DNA of 5,210 bases from Alphaproteobacteria bacterium (GTDB lineage Bacteria > Pseudomonadota > Alphaproteobacteria > Micavibrionales > UBA2020). Below the pieces are notes generated by a model. It was not told the origin of the DNA. It saw only the letters and a list, made by a program, of their open reading frames with translations, and made no database searches. The position numbers were made by a program, and so were the translations under genes. The stretch is taken from assembly GCA_023136145.1 (NCBI GenBank), contig JAGLRU010000009.1, positions 1-5,210 on the forward strand, in the 5' to 3' direction. Position 1 is the first letter of the stretch, and each line of letters begins with the position of its first letter. This document shows positions 1-5,210 of the stretch, in pieces.

Positions 1-2711
1 GCAACAAGATTATCAACCTGACTTTGTTCTGAAACATCATAAGCTTCATAATTAGATACAATTTCAGCAATATCGGCAGAAAAACCCATCAATGTTGCCA
101 TAGGCTCAAAACGGGAATAACTATACCACTCACCGTTTATTTTTATACTATAAGGCTTCCAGCCTGTTGTATCCCGTAATTGTGCCCTTGTTTTCGGATC
201 AGAAGGACCGCTTCCTGAAATATTCCCCTGCAATGCCATATCCGATGCAATAGCCATAACAGATGTTCCCATAGCAACGCGGGATAAAGCAGTCGCCTTG
301 CGCACTCCGCCCGCTGCTATATCATCCCGTATTCCTCTTGCCAGAAAAGCCAAAGGCGTACGTTCTGCAGAAAATTTAAAGATATTTGCAGGAGTCCTGA
401 CAAACGGCGCAACAAAACGCATCTCAGGATGCAGCGCAATCAAGCTCTGTACATACTGCCCGCCTTTGCCGAGTTCTTTTGTAAACGTTCCGTAACTGGC
501 AAAATCTGCAGCATCATGACGTATAGCTTCCGGAACTTCCTGAAGCGTATCACCTATAAACTTACTTAAATCTTTTCCGGAAAGACCCTGTTCAATTCCC
601 TGCCGCGTTGCAAGAGCATACATTTGTCCTTGATATAAAACTGTCTTGCTGTATTCATCCGCAGCAACCAAAGCACCGCCTGCATATTTTGAAAGAACAG
701 ATCCCCAGCCGTCAAGTGCCTGACTGAAATATCCGGCTTTTCCTTCGGGATCAAGGATTTCCCGTGATGTTGCACGAACACGCGGTAATTCAAGCTTACC
801 TACACCGAAGCCTGTTTCTCCGGTACGAAAAGCCGTTGTCATATTTTTAATAGCAAGCTTCTGGCTTTGCATCATCCCGTGAAAAAACGATACACCTTCG
901 CGCACAGATACACCGCTTCCGGGAATAGCAGCCATAACAAAACGTTCGCCTGCAAGCATAAATGAAGTCATAACATTGGAAGCCAGATTTACAACATGCG
1001 TTGTAGGATTGGTAAGCAAACCAAGAGTCCACGCTTCAGACAGAGCCTCGACAGTACGGGCGGTTGCTCCTTTTTGCACAATCCCATTAATCTGTGCATC
1101 ATTAAGATGGTCACCGTAAGCTACAAGCTTTTGAGCAAGTTCCTGACTGGCACCGCTACCGCCGTGATGGCTTAGAATACCTTCAAGCTCGCGTAAATTT
1201 TGAGGTGCGCTACCACCTACAGGTATTCTCCATGCCTGTAGCGCGCGCCCTGCCTCCGCACGGATGCCCATAAATTCCTTTTGTACCGCATGATGTGTTG
1301 CAAGCATTTTCCGGAAATTAAACTGATCTACAGCGCCGGCATTCGGATCTTGCGCACGTTTTGCAGCTTCAATCAATTTTGCTGTCGTATCATAATAAAT
1401 TTTCCGTCCGGCAACGATATATTCCGCATTATACGCCTCTCCGGTGCGCCGCTGCATTAAACTTTCAAAACCGTCAATATCGGCAGCCTCGGCAATTGTT
1501 TCCGCATGGCTCTTTTTTCCACGCCGCGCAGCATCGATACCGATTTTAAGCTCCGGTCTATTGACCATTTCATCCATCAATTGTTTGATATCTTCAGGCG
1601 CATCAATGCGAGAAAAGTTTATTTCATAATCATCAATAGATGGTGACGGCTTTGACGGTATCTGTTTCGGCTTACCGAACGCCGCCTGTACTTCCGCCGC
1701 AGCCTCTTCCAGCTTTTGCTCTTTTCGGATAAGAGATTCCCCGTCAACATCGCCCAGAAAATTGAAGTGTTCTCCACTAACTCCGGGTTCTGGAGCAGCC
1801 TTTTTTGCAGCAGCTTCAGCCGCAGCTTCTGCCGCATCAGGAGCCGCCTTTCCTCCAGATGCAGCAAGTCCCTTTTTCAATAAAACAACACCCTTGACAA
1901 GCGCACCGCCTGCAATACCAAGACCAAATCCTTCGACAGCCTGTTTAAACTTACCTTCGGCAAAGGTATCTTCCGGCTTTGCCCGTAAAAATTCTGTAAC
2001 CGAGCCTTTTAAAAAAGGAATTTCATGAAGAACATTAGCCAAACGCTCTTCATGCTGATCGAATGCCAGAAGCTCACCAAGCGCACCCTTTACAGCTTCC
2101 GGCAAAATACCTTTTCCTTGTATCCAGTCGCCTACCTGTTTTCCTAAAAAACCTGACTTTGCCAGTTTATCAACACCTTTAAAGCCGACAGCAAACTGAC
2201 TGATCACCTCAAGACCACTGCCTGTTACCGTCTCTATCGCCGGTTTACCGGGTATCGGAATCTGTGGGAAATCAGGAAGAGCCTCTTTTCCTTCCTGTGC
2301 CCTTTTCAGATTCATCCTTCTTTCAAATTCGCTTCCAGACATAACGCCCGGAATAAAATCTCTTTTACCTTCTTTATCCAAAATGCTGATTGTAGGTAAA
2401 AAATCTATCGCCTCATCAACAAAACCAATCATGCTGTTAATACCTGCAATACCGCCTCTGGCGATTGAACGCGGAGCCTGCATAACGCCAAGACTTACAT
2501 CACGCCCCAAAGAAAGCCCTGCGCTTTTAAGCCAGTCCTGTTCATCATCTTCACCGTCCTGTTCTTCAGGAGCAGGAAGAGAGCCGCCGGTCTGCTCTGA
2601 AACAGACAAAGCATATTCAACCAAGCTTTGACTTTCAGCAGCATCATAATTCCCCCTGAAAGTTGTATTAAATTCAGATGTTTCCTGTACGCTATCTTGC
2701 AGTTCCGGCAT
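1..2711 (-). CDS. Large T7 gp16-like internal virion / polyvalent-type phage protein (3' end beyond window)
   Basis: The frame is open from ATG at 2711 to the window edge: 903 full codons with no stop, C-terminus missing. Residues 1-60 are acidic and probably disordered ('EEQDGEDDEQDW' near 49-60). Residues 60-100 and 160-200 are helical with hydrophobic patches, and 262-284 form a hydrophobic Gly-rich stretch ('FGLGIAGGALVKGVVLLKK'). An Ala/Glu/Lys linker follows at 289-310. Three blocks look conserved: 561-579 ('WTLGLLTNPTTHVVNLASN'), 769-786 ('PFVRTPANIFKFSAERTP') and 850-880 (beginning 'GWKPYSIKINGEWYSYSRFE'). From memory, such blocks recur in very large podovirus internal virion proteins and in 'large polyvalent protein' families of phages. 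Position after gp14- and gp15-like genes and size suggest T7 gp16 (1318 residues), which spans the inner membrane during ejection. The T7 N-terminal lytic transglycosylase signature is not visible. No cysteine was read. Phage structural identity is fairly sure; the exact family is not. Confidence 0.65.
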   Translation of the reverse strand, partial: MPELQDSVQETSEFNTTFRGNYDAAESQSLVEYALSVSEQTGGSLPAPEEQDGEDDEQDWLKSAGLSLGRDVSLGVMQAPRSIARGGIAGINSMIGFVDEAIDFLPTISILDKEGKRDFIPGVMSGSEFERRMNLKRAQEGKEALPDFPQIPIPGKPAIETVTGSGLEVISQFAVGFKGVDKLAKSGFLGKQVGDWIQGKGILPEAVKGALGELLAFDQHEERLANVLHEIPFLKGSVTEFLRAKPEDTFAEGKFKQAVEGFGLGIAGGALVKGVVLLKKGLAASGGKAAPDAAEAAAEAAAKKAAPEPGVSGEHFNFLGDVDGESLIRKEQKLEEAAAEVQAAFGKPKQIPSKPSPSIDDYEINFSRIDAPEDIKQLMDEMVNRPELKIGIDAARRGKKSHAETIAEAADIDGFESLMQRRTGEAYNAEYIVAGRKIYYDTTAKLIEAAKRAQDPNAGAVDQFNFRKMLATHHAVQKEFMGIRAEAGRALQAWRIPVGGSAPQNLRELEGILSHHGGSGASQELAQKLVAYGDHLNDAQINGIVQKGATARTVEALSEAWTLGLLTNPTTHVVNLASNVMTSFMLAGERFVMAAIPGSGVSVREGVSFFHGMMQSQKLAIKNMTTAFRTGETGFGVGKLELPRVRATSREILDPEGKAGYFSQALDGWGSVLSKYAGGALVAADEYSKTVLYQGQMYALATRQGIEQGLSGKDLSKFIGDTLQEVPEAIRHDAADFASYGTFTKELGKGGQYVQSLIALHPEMRFVAPFVRTPANIFKFSAERTPLAFLARGIRDDIAAGGVRKATALSRVAMGTSVMAIASDMALQGNISGSGPSDPKTRAQLRDTTGWKPYSIKINGEWYSYSRFEPMATLMGFSADIAEIVSNYEAYDVSEQSQVDNLV
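1782..1847 (-). repeat. Low-complexity Ala/Glu/Lys linker coding segment in the gp16-like gene
   Basis: The segment encodes residues 289-310, including 'AAEAAAEAAAKKAA', from near-repeated GCA/GCT/GCC codons with interspersed GAA and AAA. It separates the N-terminal region, which ends in a hydrophobic stretch, from the larger conserved C-terminal part. This is most simply an interdomain helix or flexible linker. The codons vary, so it is not a strict tandem DNA repeat. Confidence 0.6.
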
Positions 2712-4488
2712 TGCGGCTCTCCTTTACTTTATGAAGCGTGGAATATTTTTTCAACAACCTTATTTCCGAAAGAAACTCCGGATCATCTTTTAACGCATCA
2801 ATATTGCCATTATACTTTTTCAAAGTTTCTTGCGTAAAGCTTGTAATTTTCTCATCATATTGCTGGGAACCAAAACTGGGTGAAAGCTTTTCAGCATATG
2901 ATACGGATATCGCCAGAGGCAATGCCAAAAGAGTAGTATCTACACTAAAAGCTGAATATCTGGCTATAATCTTATCAGCGATATCAACTGTTTCAGAAAC
3001 ATCAGGTAACCGCCCTTCTTTTTCATTAAACCTATCAATAGATATTTCATATTCTTTTTGTGCCTGACCGATAGAAAACGCCGCTACAGTACCCACGATA
3101 CTTGCTAATCCGCCAAGACCTTGAGATACGGCATCACGCCCTATCGATACCGGAGTTTTTATTCCGGCACGCATATTAACGGTATTACGGGCATCAAGAG
3201 ACAGGAAATCTTCCTTCGTTAATGAGTTGGTTTTAAAGGCAAATAACAACCGGTCATTAATATTCTCTCCGGAAGCGGATGCTATAATCAAATCATCATG
3301 TATTCTGCCGTCACTTACCGAAGCTCCGCCTTGTCGCGCCAATGCACTAAGAGACGCAAAACGTTCAGGCTCAAGGAATCCTTTTGAAGCCTCAACCATA
3401 CTTACGGTCAAGTTCCCTGTTTGCGCTACAACAGCAAAATCCGCATATAAAACGTCACTGGAGCGGGTGAACTCCCTGTCCTGCTGTGTATTAATCTGAG
3501 ACTGCAAAGCAAGATCACTTTTAAGACCGGTAACAAATTCTTTTTCTGCAGCCGCATATCCGGCGGGGCTAAGAAGGTCTTTCAAGCTGATTTCCCGCGC
3601 CTGTCCTGTTTCATCAGATATAACAGCCGATGCCTCACCTGAACGCCACGCTTCCAGTGCTGCAATTTTATCTTCCTGACTGTTTAGCCATGCAGTGCCT
3701 ATACGGGATGAAACGATTTCTTCCGCGCCGAGTGATGCTGAAACACGCTGTTGAGCCGTAAAAAGAGGCTTACCGTCTGCACCGAAAGAGTGCATCACAT
3801 CAACCTGCCGTGCTGCATTAGAAGTCATTTGCGTTAGGATATTTGCAACATTCGTATCGCCGCCGGAAAACATCGATGCTGCAAGAGCAGCCTGATCCTG
3901 ATCCAGCTTTGACTGAAGCGTTAAAGCACTTTCTATCTGCCCGTCACGCACAACCGCCGTATGTCTGGCATCGATGCGCTGTAAAATATTTTGCTGCTGA
4001 AGCTTAAAATTCGCCGTATATCTGGATGCAAGTTCAGGATCATAATCCTGCATACCGACAGAAAGACCATCAAGATATTTATTTGATACCGCCGCAAAAC
4101 CGACAGGATCAGCCATATGGGCATCTTCATGCTGTCCAAGAGCTTGCAGGCCTTCCAGTTCCCACCGTGTGATAACCGTATCTCTTGCAGCCTGATTAAA
4201 CGCCCTGCCTGGAATTGTTGCCGGATCCATTTTAGGAGGAAGCTCAGGCTTTGCCCCTGCTATAGCACCGGCGCGCGCAGCCTCATCAGCCGCATATAAA
4301 TCCCGTCTGTCTTCGATGCTATCAATAAGCTGGCGAAGCGTCCCTGACAACGCACCTGCAGGAGCTGCTAAAGCCCCTATACCGCCCGGAGCCGTTGTTG
4401 CATATCTAACCTGTCCTATATCAGCCGATACGCCTGTGCTACGGTCAAGTCTGGGTATCGGCTGTGCTTGTCCGGTTCTACTCGCCAC
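2692..4488 (-). CDS. Putative T7 gp15-like internal virion protein (ejection channel component)
   Basis: The gene encodes 598 residues, starting at GTG and ending at TAG (2694-2692). It sits between gp14-like and gp16-like genes, the place held by gp15 in T7 (747 residues), whose product forms part of the periplasmic DNA-ejection tube. The sequence is mostly helical. Residues 1-60 are Ala/Gly/Pro-rich. Residues 100-360 are Gln- and Ala-rich, with coiled-coil-like stretches such as 'ANFKLQQQNILQRIDARH' at 159-176. Near the C-terminus are two hydrophobic stretches, 457-474 ('GLGGLASIVGTVAAFSIG') and about 517-530 ('DTTLLALPLAISVS'). Between them, 'DRFNEKEGRLPDVSETVDIA' resembles a short G-R-x-P element often seen in such phage proteins. 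I read no cysteine and no enzyme motif I trust. Overlaps of 11 bases upstream and 20 downstream suggest coupling. Gene order carries most of the assignment; a P22-type ejection protein is the alternative. Confidence 0.6.
   Translation of the reverse strand: MASRTGQAQPIPRLDRSTGVSADIGQVRYATTAPGGIGALAAPAGALSGTLRQLIDSIEDRRDLYAADEAARAGAIAGAKPELPPKMDPATIPGRAFNQAARDTVITRWELEGLQALGQHEDAHMADPVGFAAVSNKYLDGLSVGMQDYDPELASRYTANFKLQQQNILQRIDARHTAVVRDGQIESALTLQSKLDQDQAALAASMFSGGDTNVANILTQMTSNAARQVDVMHSFGADGKPLFTAQQRVSASLGAEEIVSSRIGTAWLNSQEDKIAALEAWRSGEASAVISDETGQAREISLKDLLSPAGYAAAEKEFVTGLKSDLALQSQINTQQDREFTRSSDVLYADFAVVAQTGNLTVSMVEASKGFLEPERFASLSALARQGGASVSDGRIHDDLIIASASGENINDRLLFAFKTNSLTKEDFLSLDARNTVNMRAGIKTPVSIGRDAVSQGLGGLASIVGTVAAFSIGQAQKEYEISIDRFNEKEGRLPDVSETVDIADKIIARYSAFSVDTTLLALPLAISVSYAEKLSPSFGSQQYDEKITSFTQETLKKYNGNIDALKDDPEFLSEIRLLKKYSTLHKVKESRNAGTAR
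2719..2723 (-). promoter_or_regulatory. Shine-Dalgarno site of the gp16-like gene
   Basis: On the minus strand AAAGGAG precedes the ATG at 2711-2709, with the AGGAG core 7 bases from the start. It lies within the last codons of the gp15-like gene and fixes the start inside a 20-base gene overlap. Confidence 0.75.
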
Positions 4489-5056
4489 GGGCTACCTTCC
4501 TTCGTACCATTTCAGCGTAAGTGTCATAAGCTCTGATACCGCCTTCAGCCAGAGCCGCCGTTGCTGAATATTCCCCTGTCGAAAGTACATTCGCCCGCTC
4601 TTCCAGAATGGCGGCTGATTGTTTTCTGCGTGTTACGGCCATCATCAAAGCATCACCTTTTGTAACACCGGTCTTGCGTTCAGCCAGTTTCCGCGTTGAA
4701 GCCTCAAGACTGACCGGCGTTCCGAAACCGATATCCATTCCGGCAGCCGCAAAGCCCGCACGCTGTCCGGCAATCGTCTGAAGCATAGCATCCATAATCT
4801 GGTTGCTTGTCTGTTGACCTTTGATTTCTTCCTGCTTTGCCTGTAAAAGAACATCCTTTGACTGGAATTCAAGTGCGGATGCCGCCTGTTTTGCTTCCTG
4901 TCTGATACCGTAAGCCTGCGCACCGCCTGCAAATAGATCAAGAGCCATAGACCCGAGATTCAACTTACTGGAAAGCGAAGTAAGCCCTTCTGCCGATTGC
5001 GCCGTAGACGCAGCAGGAGCCGCAAAGCTTGAAAACATATTGACAATACCTGTCAT
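4478..5056 (-). CDS. T7 gp14-like internal virion (DNA ejection) protein
   Basis: This 192-residue protein is close in length to T7 gp14 (196 residues), a capsid-internal core protein that is ejected and forms the outer-membrane part of the DNA channel. The N-terminal 50 residues are small, Ala/Ser/Gly-rich and mildly hydrophobic, including 'MALDLFAGGAQAYG' at 37-50. A long helical, coiled-coil-like stretch rich in Gln, Lys and Glu follows (about 51-95). Residues 97-112 read 'GQRAGFAAAGMDIGFG', then T-P; this is the R-A-x-F-A-A-x-G-(M/V)-D…G-(T/S)-P signature I associate with gp14-family internal virion proteins. The C-terminal half is again helical with many Ala, Arg and Glu. There is no cysteine and no classical signal peptide. 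The ATG is preceded by GGAGG and overlaps the upstream stop by 4 bases; the TAG overlaps the next gene by 11. Family assignment is by motif, length and gene order, not by search. Confidence 0.75.
   Translation of the reverse strand: MTGIVNMFSSFAAPAASTAQSAEGLTSLSSKLNLGSMALDLFAGGAQAYGIRQEAKQAASALEFQSKDVLLQAKQEEIKGQQTSNQIMDAMLQTIAGQRAGFAAAGMDIGFGTPVSLEASTRKLAERKTGVTKGDALMMAVTRRKQSAAILEERANVLSTGEYSATAALAEGGIRAYDTYAEMVRRKVARGE
4495..4501 (-). promoter_or_regulatory. Shine-Dalgarno site deciding the GTG start of the gp15-like gene
   Basis: On the minus strand AGGAAGG lies 6 bases before the GTG at 4488-4486, inside the 3' end of the gp14-like gene. No in-frame ATG occurs near the beginning of this reading frame, so this site is the main support for GTG initiation. 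Confidence 0.7.
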
Positions 5057-5210
5057 AAAGAAACCTCCCGCGTCACTGCCAAAAGCGTAAATGCACCTGC
5101 TTCCGGCTGGCGAAATTCAAGCGGCGCACCGATTGCATACCCTCTTAAACCTTCCAGCTTTAAATTACCCGTAAAAGGCGTTTCAGACAAAGTACATTCT
5201 TTCCATGACT
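5053..5210 (-). CDS. C-terminal end of a probable podovirus tail nozzle / stabilisation protein (partial)
   Basis: Only the last 51 codons lie in the window; the frame is open from the window edge to a TGA at 5055-5053, and the start lies beyond 5210. The visible tail has hydrophobic and polar residues alternating in a beta-strand-like way and ends in 'FTLLAVTREVSL'. A glycine-rich stretch, then 'LEFRQPEAGAFTLLAVTREV', resembles the way podovirus tail-nozzle or 'stabilisation' proteins (T7 gp12-like) commonly end, with a Q-x-x-P-like turn followed by a final strand. That resemblance is from memory and the fragment is short. The position fits: in T7-like phages the nozzle gene lies just upstream of the internal virion proteins. 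Its stop overlaps the next start as ATGA, implying coupled translation. Another tail or neck protein, or a gp13-like protein, remains possible. The reading frame is much more certain than the function. Confidence 0.6.
   Translation of the reverse strand, partial: SWKECTLSETPFTGNLKLEGLRGYAIGAPLEFRQPEAGAFTLLAVTREVSL
5064..5068 (-). promoter_or_regulatory. Shine-Dalgarno site of the gp14-like gene
   Basis: On the minus strand GGAGG is followed by a 7-base spacer (TTTCTTT) and the ATG at 5056-5054. It lies inside the end of the upstream gene, and its strength and spacing support the chosen start. Confidence 0.8.

Noticed and set aside
1782..1847. Ala-codon-rich stretch considered as a tandem DNA repeat or CRISPR-like array
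   Set aside because: Units are irregular, only a few codons long, and in frame with the large gene; an Ala/Glu linker explains them.
2738..3067. A 109-codon open frame on the plus strand, and similar ones at 1762-2028, 2383-2631, 3227-3499 and 4316-4567
   Set aside because: They lie wholly antisense to (or, at 4316-4567, across the junction of) longer coding frames with good ribosome sites and continuous protein-like sequence. Their translations are Ser/Pro/Ile-rich without motifs, as expected of shadow frames.
4117..4131. 'HEDAH' at residues 120-124 of the gp15-like protein, which formally matches the HExxH zinc-protease pattern
   Set aside because: The flanks lack the hydrophobic pattern of real zincin helices, an Asp occupies a position that is normally uncharged, and no third ligand motif or protease-like context is seen. 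A chance match is most likely.
4645..4941. Alternative minus-strand frames of 98 codons here, 68 codons at 3933-4139 and 75 codons at 566-793
   Set aside because: They overlap the gp14-, gp15- and gp16-like genes in another frame on the same strand, and their Arg/Leu/Cys-heavy composition is typical of out-of-frame reading.
1..5210. Tape measure protein or siphovirus tail module as an alternative for the large genes
   Set aside because: The largest protein lacks the long repetitive coiled-coil pattern of tape measures, and a gp14-like motif gene followed by two ever larger genes fits a podovirus ejection module better.

Overview
The window is a compact block of virion structural genes from a tailed phage or prophage, most likely a podovirus with a T7-like layout. 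All genes are on the minus strand and transcribed from position 5210 towards 1. There is no integrase, repressor, tRNA, insertion sequence or host gene, so free phage and prophage cannot be told apart. GC content looks moderate by eye. The host is uncertain: a Gram-negative is implied by the type of DNA-ejection module, and an alphaproteobacterium is only a guess.

Layout in transcription order: (1) 5210-5053, the last 51 codons of an upstream protein whose C-terminus resembles the end of podovirus tail-nozzle/stabilisation proteins; (2) 5056-4478, a 192-residue Ala/Gln-rich protein matching the T7 gp14-type internal virion protein in size and in a 'GQRAGFAAAGMD' motif; (3) 4488-2692, a 598-residue GTG-started helical protein in the position of T7 gp15; (4) 2711 to beyond position 1, a very large protein (at least 903 codons, C-terminus outside the window) in the position of T7 gp16, with motifs I recognise from large phage internal or 'polyvalent' proteins.

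The genes overlap by 4, 11 and 20 bases, and each of the three complete starts has a good Shine-Dalgarno sequence inside the preceding gene. This points to one cotranscribed, translationally coupled operon, with no room for internal promoters or terminators outside coding sequence. By analogy with T7, the last three proteins would be packed in the capsid and ejected first, building a channel across the outer membrane, periplasm and inner membrane for genome entry.

The main points of interest are how far genes 3 and 4 seem to have diverged from T7, the lack of a recognisable lytic transglycosylase domain at the N-terminus of the gp16-like protein (where T7 has one), and the apparent absence of cysteine from all three ejection-type proteins over about 1,690 residues. 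I saw no wholly new system; this is a divergent ejection module.
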